Both the position numbers and the translations under genes were made by a program. From CAVZLD01 sp964522605 (lineage in GTDB: Bacteria; Planctomycetota; Planctomycetia; Pirellulales; Pirellulaceae), in contig CAZFWV010000271.1 of NCBI GenBank assembly GCA_964522605.1, forward strand, positions 1 to 9,286: a stretch of 9,286 bases of DNA, read 5' to 3'. Under the pieces are notes generated by a model. That model was not told the origin of the DNA, made no database searches, and saw only the letters and a program-made list of their open reading frames with translations. Shown piece after piece: positions 1 to 6,354 of the stretch (positions are counted from its first letter, which is position 1; each line of letters begins with the position of its first letter).

Positions 1-58
1 GGGACGCGCATTCCAGGCATAGACGATTTCTGCCGATTCCGGTAGGGTAAGCTAGGTG

Positions 59-149
59 TTGTCTCAAAACTGCACTGGCAGAGCCAGTGGCACACTAGAT
101 CAGCGGGTGCCACTGGCTCTGCCAGTGCTGCGGAAGAGTCCTGAGACAA
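59..149. repeat. Composite palindrome, REPIN-like, intergenic
   Basis: Two perfectly complementary 22-bp arms (72-93 and 107-128) flank a 13-nt spacer. Outer 8-bp arms TTGTCTCA (59-66) and TGAGACAA (142-149) extend the symmetry. Each inner arm is also a small palindrome: CACTGGC-AGA-GCCAGTG at 73-89 and its mirror CACTGGC-TCT-GCCAGTG at 111-127. The region can therefore form one long stem or two separate 7-bp hairpins. A pair of inverted short palindromes with a short spacer is the architecture of REPIN/REP-doublet elements. No open reading frame fits inside, so a transposase is not encoded here. A role as a terminator for an unseen upstream + strand gene is possible, but no T-run follows. 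The symmetry is certain; the class is inferred. Confidence 0.8.
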
Positions 150-189
150 AGCCTAGAGCGGGCTGGGGCACGCTTGGAGAGAGACTTCG

Positions 190-219
190 AGCCGCGGATG
201 TCCGCGAAGTTCCGCGGCT
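190..219 (+). repeat. Hairpin upstream of the DUF4405-like gene
   Basis: A 9-bp perfect inverted repeat, AGCCGCGGA (190-198) and TCCGCGGCT (211-219), has a 12-nt spacer. The spacer contains a third related block, TCCGCG (201-206), which can pair with CGCGGA (193-198) instead. Two mutually exclusive hairpins are therefore possible. The element lies 81 nt upstream of the chosen start at 300, so it could sit in the leader of that gene. No T-run follows. Whether it is an attenuator, an operator or a dispersed genomic repeat cannot be told from one copy. Confidence 0.5.
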
Positions 220-299
220 ATGTTTCCTCATGTTCGTCGTGGCCCGGCTGCCGCTCTGCCAAGAATTGCCTTCCGAGTTTCTCTGTTGTGCCACCGTCC

Positions 300-770
300 A
301 TGAGCGTGCATCCCTCCTCGACACAATCCAATCTGCGACAGCCGGCGCAACCCACTGAAGCGCGCAACGCGTCGATCTCGCGAACGACTGTCAACTTCTT
401 CCTCGACCTTGCCCTGCTGCTGGTCTTCATGGCCCTACTCGGAACGGCGGTCATCGTCCAGTTCGTCTTCCCGGCCGGCCCGAACACCGCCGGGTGGATG
501 CTCTGGGGTTGGGATTATTCGCGCTGGAGCCAATTTCAATTTGGTGTGTTGAGCGTGCTGACGCTGGGGATTCTCGTCCACGTGATGCTGCACTGGCCCT
601 GGGTCTGCAATGTTGCAGCGCGTGGTTTGCGACGAGACAAACAAGTGAAGACCAAACTCGATGACGGCACGCGGACCCTGATCGGCGTCGGCGTCTTGAT
701 CGTCATCCTGCACGTCATCGGACTCTTCGTCGGCCTCGCCTGGCTGACGATTCAGCCTCCCAACCTCTGA
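300..770 (+). CDS. DUF4405-like three-helix membrane protein
   Basis: This 156-aa protein has a polar N-terminus followed by three hydrophobic segments at about residues 31-58, 79-101 and 126-150. Histidines sit inside or at the edge of the membrane segments: H94 and H98 in LVHVMLHWPW and H138 in ILHVIGLF. The pattern matches DUF4405-type small membrane proteins, which resemble half of a cytochrome b. Heme binding is plausible but unproven. The ATG at 300 was chosen because upstream alternatives (ATG 198, TTG 174) add only a non-hydrophobic, Cys/Pro/Ser-rich stretch. No Shine-Dalgarno sequence precedes 300, so the start is uncertain. The gene converges on the oxidase operon, with 9 nt between the two stop codons and no visible terminator. 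Its proximity suggests a link to respiration, but it is not part of that operon. Confidence 0.75.
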   Translation: MSVHPSSTQSNLRQPAQPTEARNASISRTTVNFFLDLALLLVFMALLGTAVIVQFVFPAGPNTAGWMLWGWDYSRWSQFQFGVLSVLTLGILVHVMLHWPWVCNVAARGLRRDKQVKTKLDDGTRTLIGVGVLIVILHVIGLFVGLAWLTIQPPNL

Positions 771-779
771 CCGTTGACC

Positions 780-1469
780 TTACGAACAGAGTGGGCAAGA
801 GGGGGGCTGGCCGGTGATCCAGGGCTGCAGGCCGTAGAGGCCTCGGATCAGAGTAATCGCGCCGGTGATCACGACACACCAGCCTGCCAGGTGAAACAGG
901 CGGGCACGATGAGTCGCACTCAAGAGACTTCCGCTAAAGCCGGTCAGCATCATCACAGGCGCGGTTCCCAATCCAAACACGGCCATCGTCATTCCCCCGG
1001 TCGCCAGATTCGTTGTGCTCGCCGCATTCGCCAACATTCCATACAGCAAACCGCACGGCAAGAAACCGGTCGCCAAACCCGCGAGGAATACCTGCGTGCG
1101 CCGCGATCCGCGCATCCAGGAGCCAAAGATCGAACCGGCCAGACAGGAAGCTTGCCCTGTCACTCCCTTTTTGCGAATCACGCCGACCGTCACGAGTCCC
1201 TGATAAATCAGAAAGACACCGGCCAGTACTGCCAACAACCCCGGCAACGCGCCACTCAGTTGCATCAGACGCATTCCCCCGTAGGCGGCACAGATACCGA
1301 GCCACGTATAGGTGAAGATGCGTCCCGAACTATAAATTGTCTGCCGCAGAAGATTCTCGCGGAACACGGAGGTCGCCGATCCAATGGTCAGCGCGAAACC
1401 ACCACACATTCCAATGCAATGCGCTGATCCCAACAGACCCGCCAGGAAGATGAAGGGCAGCTCAATCAT
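780..1469 (-). CDS. DsbD_2 / TauE-SafE-like membrane protein, probable cbb3 biogenesis
   Basis: This 229-aa protein has about six membrane helices. Family hallmarks are GSAHCIGMCGGF near the N-terminus (H17, C18, C22), a conserved YSSGRIFTYTWLG segment (46-58), and GFLPCGLLYGML in the middle (C139). These identify the DsbD_2 (UreH-like) membrane family, usually annotated as a sulfite exporter TauE/SafE family protein. Relatives are often found next to ccoI in cbb3 loci and are thought to help metal or thiol handling during oxidase assembly. The sulfite-export label is probably wrong here. The start codon overlaps the ccoI stop (ATGA) and has a strong GGAGGT ribosome site 6 nt upstream. The chain ends in an extra CxxC pair, SCPLCS (C225, C228). 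Family assignment is confident; the transported substrate is not. Confidence 0.88.
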   Translation of the reverse strand: MIELPFIFLAGLLGSAHCIGMCGGFALTIGSATSVFRENLLRQTIYSSGRIFTYTWLGICAAYGGMRLMQLSGALPGLLAVLAGVFLIYQGLVTVGVIRKKGVTGQASCLAGSIFGSWMRGSRRTQVFLAGLATGFLPCGLLYGMLANAASTTNLATGGMTMAVFGLGTAPVMMLTGFSGSLLSATHRARLFHLAGWCVVITGAITLIRGLYGLQPWITGQPPSCPLCS

Positions 1470-3697
1470 GCCGACACCTCCGAAGGCGTTTCTTCGAGCT
1501 CGCTCGTACCCGGATTCGGCGCGTGAGATGAACCCGACACATTGTGCTGCGACGGGCCAGCATTTACCGCACTCGCCACAGAACCATCCGAAGCGATCAT
1601 AGAGGGATCTTTCGCCAGGCGCAACGAATTCGAAACGACGAGCAAACTACTAACCGCCATCGCAAGGGCGGCAATGATCGGGTTGAGCCACCCCACGGCG
1701 GCGATGGGAATTGCCAAGGTGTTGTAGGCAAACGACCAGGTCAGGTTCCAGCGAATCGTGCGAACCGTATCGCGCGACAGATCGGTCAGTTCGAGAATCT
1801 GGCGCAGGTCGTTACTCAGCAGGCAAACATCCGCCGTCTGGCGCGAGATGTCCGCGCCACAACCCATGGCCAGGCCGACATCGGCGCGTGCCAATGCCGG
1901 AGCATCATTGATCCCATCGCCCACCATCGCCACCTTGCGACCAACTTGCAGCGCGCGAATCTCGTCGAGTTTATCCTCCGGCAAGAGCCCCGCACGGACG
2001 GGCACATTCAATTCGGCGGCCAGAACGTCTCCTCGCTGAGGACTATCGCCCGTCAACACCTGGACCATGCGCCCGCGACGCTGCAGTTGCTGCACAACGC
2101 CTGCGGCCTCGGGTCGCAACTGTTCATCGACGACAAACAAGGCGCGAACTCGGCTCTCCCATCCAATGCACGTCAGCGAAACGCCCTGCCGCTGATATTC
2201 GACCTGTTCCTCTTGAAGGTGGGAAGCGAACGCGAGGTGCTGCTCACCCATGAAGCGTTCGCTGCCGAGGTAGATCGGTGGGCCCGCTGAAGCCGGCCAA
2301 CCGATCAGTCCCTTACCTGGGACAGTACGAATCTGCGTCAGCTCCGCCGGGCGTGCATCGCGCACACGGTGGGCAATCGCGTGGGCGACGGAGTGATCGG
2401 AAGCGGCAACCAGGGCGGCCGTCACCGACCGAACGGGTTCGGATTCCGCCGGATCATCGAGCACCATTTCGCGAACCACGGGCCGGCCTGTGGTCAGCGT
2501 TCCGGTCTTGTCGAAGCAGACCGTTTGAACCTCGTTCAGGCGGCTCAAGGCGTCCGCGTTGCGAATCACGATTCCACGCCGCGCCGCGCGGCCGAATGCG
2601 GCCCAGATCGCCAAGGGGGTGGCCAGGGCGAGAGCGCACGGGCAGGCGACCACAACGACCGCGAGGGCAGCGAGCAATCCTTCGGCAGGCTGGCCTTTTG
2701 ACCAATGCACGGCAAGTGTTCCCAACCCCAGACAGGTTACAGCTGGCAAAAACCAAGCCGCGATGCGATCGGCCAGGCGGCCCCACCGCTCCTTCTCGCT
2801 CGCCGCGGCCGTCACGGTGGCCACGAGACGATCAATCGCCGTCTGGCCCGGTGGAAACTCGACCCGGACCCACAAGTCGCCGTCCAGGTTCAAGCAGCCC
2901 GCCAGCACCTCGTCGCCGGCCGACTTGACAACGGGTCGGCTTTCACCCGTTACGACCTGCTGATCAAGACTGGCGGCCCCCGAGATGATGGTTCCATCGA
3001 CGGCGATCCGCTGGCCCGCACGAACGCGGATCTCGTCTCCCAACCGCAATTCGTGCGACGCAATGGGGGCTTCGCGGCCATCCCGGCGCACGATGACCTC
3101 GTCGGGCAGCAACTTTTCCAGCGATCGCAGCGCGCGCGTCGTGTGAACCTTGCCCATGGCTTCGAGCCAACGTCCCAAGGTCACCGCAACCAGGACCATA
3201 CACGCAACCTCGAAGTAAACATGGCCGCTGCCGCGCAGGACCGAAACGAATGAGTAAATAAACGAGGCGGCGACGCCGCAAGCCAGCAGCAGATCCGTCG
3301 ACAACCGTCGCTGTCGAATGGCCGTGAGCGATTCTTCCAGCAGAGGCCCACCCAACAGGAACATGACGGGTAGCGAAAAGATCAGGCACAGGTAGCGAAA
3401 CAGATCATGCAACGTATCCGCGGAAGATTCGGCCGAAGGCGCTCCATAAACGTCGCGCGTCCAAAGCGCCATGGTAAAGACCATGACATTCATGGCAAAG
3501 AAGATGCCCAGGCCGAGCCGCGTCAGAGTCCAACTGGCAGCCGCACTTTCGTCGCCGGATCGAACCAAGGAAGCCGCGAAGCGACAGCCGAGGCAACAAT
3601 AGTGCGGCGATTGCGGATCGGCAGCATCGCGGCTTCCACCCGGTAATGGCAAGCCGCAATGATCACAGGCCGGCAAGCGTTCAGCCGGGAGGCTCAT
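1466..3697 (-). CDS. ccoI: CcoI/FixI-type copper-exporting P1B ATPase
   Basis: This 743-aa heavy-metal P-type ATPase exports Cu(I) across the membrane for the CuB site of cbb3 oxidase. Visible elements in order are: an N-terminal cysteine module, CDHC (11-14) and YCCLGC (33-38); actuator TGE (250-252); CPC metal site (352-354) in ACPCALALATP; phosphorylation motif DKTGT with D396; nucleotide-domain H435; and GDGIND (593-598). AYN (657-659) and MAVSS (680-684) in the last two helices are the Cu(I)-type P1B-1 signatures. The ATG at 3697 was chosen over the longer frame (3799) because it forms an ATGA overlap with the upstream stop and begins directly before the Cys module. The usual HMA domain (GMxCxxC) after the Cys module is absent. 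The usual HP dipeptide reads HS (SDHSVA). Confidence 0.94.
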   Translation of the reverse strand: MSLPAERLPACDHCGLPLPGGSRDAADPQSPHYCCLGCRFAASLVRSGDESAAASWTLTRLGLGIFFAMNVMVFTMALWTRDVYGAPSAESSADTLHDLFRYLCLIFSLPVMFLLGGPLLEESLTAIRQRRLSTDLLLACGVAASFIYSFVSVLRGSGHVYFEVACMVLVAVTLGRWLEAMGKVHTTRALRSLEKLLPDEVIVRRDGREAPIASHELRLGDEIRVRAGQRIAVDGTIISGAASLDQQVVTGESRPVVKSAGDEVLAGCLNLDGDLWVRVEFPPGQTAIDRLVATVTAAASEKERWGRLADRIAAWFLPAVTCLGLGTLAVHWSKGQPAEGLLAALAVVVVACPCALALATPLAIWAAFGRAARRGIVIRNADALSRLNEVQTVCFDKTGTLTTGRPVVREMVLDDPAESEPVRSVTAALVAASDHSVAHAIAHRVRDARPAELTQIRTVPGKGLIGWPASAGPPIYLGSERFMGEQHLAFASHLQEEQVEYQRQGVSLTCIGWESRVRALFVVDEQLRPEAAGVVQQLQRRGRMVQVLTGDSPQRGDVLAAELNVPVRAGLLPEDKLDEIRALQVGRKVAMVGDGINDAPALARADVGLAMGCGADISRQTADVCLLSNDLRQILELTDLSRDTVRTIRWNLTWSFAYNTLAIPIAAVGWLNPIIAALAMAVSSLLVVSNSLRLAKDPSMIASDGSVASAVNAGPSQHNVSGSSHAPNPGTSELEETPSEVSA

Positions 3698-3870
3698 TGT
3701 CGCGGGAAGAGTTCCAGTTGAATGCTCGGAAACAGGTAGGCAATCGCATAGTAGACCGCAAACGCCCAGAATCCGACCCAAATCAGGCGGACATACCAAG
3801 GAATGCTGTTCCCCGTATAACGATGGTACTTACCTTCCAGTTCGGCGGTGGACTTCTCAGGTTCGGTCAT
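3694..3870 (-). CDS. 58-aa single-helix subunit, CcoP N-terminus-like (or CcoQ-like)
   Basis: This small protein has a charged N-terminus (1-18), the segment HRYTGNSIPWYVRL (16-29) and one membrane helix at about 26-48 ending in YLFPS. The order His-Tyr-x-Gly, then a Pro followed by aromatic residues, then a helix ending in Tyr-Leu-x-Pro resembles the N-terminal anchor of CcoP, which reads YDGI-x-NPLP-WW-helix-YP. It lacks the two cytochrome c domains that follow in normal CcoP. It may therefore be the detached anchor of a split CcoP, or it may simply take the place of CcoQ. The ATG at 3870 was preferred to 3978 because the longer version reads through most of the upstream gene. It overlaps that gene by 14 nt, and its stop overlaps the ccoI start (ATGA). 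No clear Shine-Dalgarno site is visible, so coupling is likely. Confidence 0.8.
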   Translation of the reverse strand: MTEPEKSTAELEGKYHRYTGNSIPWYVRLIWVGFWAFAVYYAIAYLFPSIQLELFPRQ

Positions 3871-4186
3871 CGGCTTGGTCTCGAGCGGTTGAAGGCGCGG
3901 AGTTCTGTTCCGCATCGAGTTCGGCTTCCCGCTCCAGCAGAGCGTACTTGGGCCGTTCGATATCGTGGAACATTCCATTCATGGCGGCCCAAAGCAGCAG
4001 CAGGAAAAAGCCTGCGCTGGCCAGCATGTAATTCAGAATCGGTGCCACCGCGAAGGCGCCATCCGCCTGTCCTCGATAGAGGTGGACGAACTCCAGGAAC
4101 TTGCTGCCGAACCCCCACAGGCTGGGGATCAGAATCAGGATCGCGAGAATCAGGGTGATCCAGCTGCGTAGTCGAGCGGAATTCAT
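3857..4186 (-). CDS. CcoS-like two-helix membrane protein
   Basis: This 109-aa protein has helices at about residues 8-27 and 49-69, a short loop between them (LEFVHLYRGQADG), and a charged Glu/Asp-rich tail. Directly after helix 2 comes WAAMNGMFHDIERPKYALL (66-84). This lines up without gaps with the CcoS/FixS signature W-x3-SGQ(Y/F)DDL(D/E)-x-P/A-x4-L: W66, G71, F73, D75, I76, E77 and L84 correspond. CcoS is a small assembly factor needed for cofactor insertion into cbb3 oxidase. It normally has one helix and about 45-70 residues, so this version carries an extra N-terminal helix. The start overlaps the ccoO stop (ATGA) and is preceded by a purine-rich GGAGGAAGG site. The CcoS-like call is my motif reading; a structural subunit is the alternative. 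Confidence 0.72.
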   Translation of the reverse strand: MNSARLRSWITLILAILILIPSLWGFGSKFLEFVHLYRGQADGAFAVAPILNYMLASAGFFLLLLWAAMNGMFHDIERPKYALLEREAELDAEQNSAPSTARDQADDRT

Positions 4187-4863
4187 CGGCCTTCCTCCGC
4201 GGAAATCTCGGCCAGTTCTTCATAATAAGGATAACTGTCCAGCCAGGACCCAAGCCACTGGACATAGGTAATGATTGCCATCCCGCGCTGGTTGGGTTTG
4301 TCGGGCGAGCCATCGAAGAACCAGGGATAGTCGGGCATCGGTGACCCGACCGACACGTCGCGTGGTCGGAAGAAATGCACCGCGTGCCAATCGTTGCTGC
4401 GGCGTCCGCCTTCGCGGCTGAGGTCCGGTCCGACGCGTCGCGTCCCGAACATCACGGGCCGCTGCAACTCGTTCTGATACTCTTCCGTCGTCGCCACGGG
4501 TCCCCAGCGAAGCGACTCGTTCGATACTGGTCGAACGAACTGGCTGTGGCAATGCCAACATCCTTCCCCGATGTAGACCTGTCGCCCGAGACGCAGTGCC
4601 TCGGTGCATTTCTCTTCGTTGGCTTCCGGCCCGTAGTACTTCTCGAACTGCTCCGGATAGCGACGCTGCAGGTCCCCAAATTGGTACATGACGCGCGGGT
4701 TCACCAACGGATACGTTTTGGTACCGTCTTCCTGCGTTGCCACCAACGGCTGCTCCGGCAGGTCTTTATACATCACCATCGGAACAAGGCCGTTGGACAG
4801 AAAGGCGAACACGAAAAAACCGAGTCCACCCACCCAGAGGATTCCACCTTTACTTTCAAACAT
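4183..4863 (-). CDS. ccoO: cbb3 oxidase subunit II, monoheme cytochrome c
   Basis: This 226-aa protein has an N-terminal membrane anchor (about 8-31) followed by a periplasmic cytochrome c domain. The heme site is CWHCH (102-106) within YIGEGCWHCHSQFVRP, a hallmark of CcoO. Further family markers are RWGPVATTEEYQNELQRP (119-136), GTRRVGPDLSREGG (140-153), DWHAVHFFRPRDV and the axial-ligand motif SPMPDYPW (M176). It relays electrons to the CcoN active site. The length fits the family, where CcoO is about 200-240 aa. The gene starts 18 nt after the ccoN stop and its own stop overlaps the next start (ATGA). The sequence upstream of the ATG (GGGGATAAGAG) is only a weak ribosome site. Confidence 0.96.
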   Translation of the reverse strand: MFESKGGILWVGGLGFFVFAFLSNGLVPMVMYKDLPEQPLVATQEDGTKTYPLVNPRVMYQFGDLQRRYPEQFEKYYGPEANEEKCTEALRLGRQVYIGEGCWHCHSQFVRPVSNESLRWGPVATTEEYQNELQRPVMFGTRRVGPDLSREGGRRSNDWHAVHFFRPRDVSVGSPMPDYPWFFDGSPDKPNQRGMAIITYVQWLGSWLDSYPYYEELAEISAEEGR

Positions 4864-4881
4864 CGTTGACTCTTATCCCCA

Positions 4882-6354
4882 TCAGGCGGTCGCCGGCGCG
4901 ATCTCGACCGCTTCTTCAGGTTCCACGCCGCGATACGTCATCCACAGGTTGTACAAGAAACACAGCAGGCCAGCGAACATGAACAAGCCGGCAAACACTC
5001 GGGTCATCCAGAACGGCTGAGAAGCATCGACCGAATCCTGCCATGGCATCAAAGCAGCCCAGAAGTAACCCTGGAACACGCCGGCCAGGATCAAGTCAAG
5101 AGCCATCACGGACAAACCGCCGGCTGACAGCCAGAAGTGATATTCGCACAGCCGCTCACTATACCACTGTCGCCCCAACAGTCGGGGAAACAGGTAGGTC
5201 ATCACGCCAAAGATCCACATGCTGAAGACACCGAACATGACCAGATGCGCGTGTCCCACGACCCAATCGGTGAAGTGGATCAGCTTTTGGAAAGTCAATG
5301 TCACCTGCATTGCGCACTGAGCACAGGTAATGAAGTAGAAGATCATTCCCGTGTAGAAGTAGCGAACGGGCAACTTCATCACCGCGTCGCGTCCTTGACC
5401 CCAGATCGTTCCAACAAAGTTGATGATGACCGTCGTCACGACCAGCTCCACGGCCACCGTCGCAACCACCGCACCATACTGCAGAAACATCGGGATCGGC
5501 GTGTACAGGAAGTGATGGATCCCGTTCAGTGGATAGAAGAAGGCCAATCCCCAGAAGCCTACCAGAGACAAACCGTGGCTCCAGATCGGACGCTTCAGGA
5601 TGATCGGCACGAAGTAATACATCATGCCCCAGCCCAGCGGTGTCACGAACAGACCAACCAGGTCGTGAATGAACAACCCGCCGATTGCGCCGGCACTGGT
5701 TCCGGCCACCGTGTACTCCGGCAGCAAATTGCCCATCGCGTAGGTCAGGAACGTCCAGATAAAAGCCGCCATGAAGTACCACAGCGTGACATACAACGGG
5801 CCGCTTGCGCGCGAGATGGGAACAAAGAAGTTGAAGGCAACCAGCGCCAATCCGACGAGAGCGATCGGGTCGATCCAGAACGGAGTTTCTCCCCATTCCA
5901 GTCCCTGCGCTCCCAGCGAAAATGCCCAGCCGGTCCGGGTGGACCATTCCTGCACCCAGGGCAGTGTCTGGAACGTGGGCCCGACGATCAGTGCCACCGC
6001 CGTCGAAATCACCACGAACTGCCACGCACAGAAGATGAAATACGACAGCGGTTTACTGGCAACGGGATGAAGCGTAAGCCGCGGCACGGTCCAGTGCAGC
6101 ATGCCCAAAAAGCCGTTGGCCAAAAACCCATACGCCACAGCATTCGTGTGCACCATCCGCCAACGACCCGCCGACATCAACTCAATCCCGGCCAGTGGAT
6201 TCCAATTGACCAGCTGCAATGCCATCAAGATCCCCGCGGACATCGAAGCCAGCAGGAAGGTTAAGGCAGCCAGAAAGTACCAGCGTACGAGCCGCTCATC
6301 CACCAGCTCGGCATGTCGCGGCGAGTCATGAGTTAAAGCTGCGTCGCTCATCAT
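4882..6354 (-). CDS. ccoN: cbb3 oxidase catalytic subunit I
   Basis: This is a 490-aa heme-copper oxidase subunit with about twelve membrane helices. Low-spin heme b ligand candidates are H69 (VHTNAVAYG) and H370. The CuB ligands are H230 (FIHDLVGLFVT), H280 and H281 (NGIHHFLYTPIP), and heme b3 is bound by H368 (TDWVVGHAH). Y274, six residues before the HH pair, matches the Tyr cross-linked to a CuB His in cbb3 oxidases. The residue four positions after H230 is Gly rather than the Glu of nitric oxide reductases, which supports O2 reduction. Q346 (TCAQCAM) occupies the place of the conserved Glu in canonical STFEGPM. The gene overlaps the upstream stop in an ATGATGA string, so either the ATG at 6354 or the one at 6351 could be used. 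The GGAG ribosome site is better spaced for 6351. Confidence 0.95.
   Translation of the reverse strand: MMSDAALTHDSPRHAELVDERLVRWYFLAALTFLLASMSAGILMALQLVNWNPLAGIELMSAGRWRMVHTNAVAYGFLANGFLGMLHWTVPRLTLHPVASKPLSYFIFCAWQFVVISTAVALIVGPTFQTLPWVQEWSTRTGWAFSLGAQGLEWGETPFWIDPIALVGLALVAFNFFVPISRASGPLYVTLWYFMAAFIWTFLTYAMGNLLPEYTVAGTSAGAIGGLFIHDLVGLFVTPLGWGMMYYFVPIILKRPIWSHGLSLVGFWGLAFFYPLNGIHHFLYTPIPMFLQYGAVVATVAVELVVTTVIINFVGTIWGQGRDAVMKLPVRYFYTGMIFYFITCAQCAMQVTLTFQKLIHFTDWVVGHAHLVMFGVFSMWIFGVMTYLFPRLLGRQWYSERLCEYHFWLSAGGLSVMALDLILAGVFQGYFWAALMPWQDSVDASQPFWMTRVFAGLFMFAGLLCFLYNLWMTYRGVEPEEAVEIAPATA

Noticed and set aside
59..149. Insertion sequence or transposon ends
   Set aside because: The arms are only 13 nt apart, leaving no room for a transposase, and no target-site duplication is evident. 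Treated as a composite palindromic repeat.
774..1427. + strand open frame opposite the DsbD_2-like gene (217 aa)
   Set aside because: Low-complexity hydrophilic translation with no hydrophobic or conserved pattern. The opposite strand encodes a convincing membrane protein.
780..1469. Sulfite or taurine exporter
   Set aside because: The HCxxxC/LPCG pattern and position after ccoI point to the DsbD_2-type metal or thiol role rather than sulfite export.
1544..2290. + strand open frame opposite ccoI (248 aa)
   Set aside because: Antisense to the ATPase nucleotide domain and lacks any recognisable motif.
3698..3799. N-terminal extension of CcoI
   Set aside because: It reads through the neighbouring 58-aa gene in another frame. 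The ATGA overlap at 3697 and the adjacent Cys module support the shorter start.
5159..6025. Second minus-strand frame inside ccoN (288 aa)
   Set aside because: Out of frame with the conserved CcoN reading; Gly/Arg/Asp-rich with no membrane helices.
5137..6264. Long + strand open frame opposite ccoN (375 aa)
   Set aside because: It lies antisense to a clearly conserved catalytic subunit. Its translation is rich in His, Gln and Arg without domains, typical of a shadow frame in GC-rich coding DNA.
4882..6354. Nitric oxide reductase (NorB) rather than cbb3 oxidase
   Set aside because: The position four residues after the first CuB His is Gly, not the FeB-ligand Glu of NorB. A genuine CcoO and CcoI lie in the same operon.
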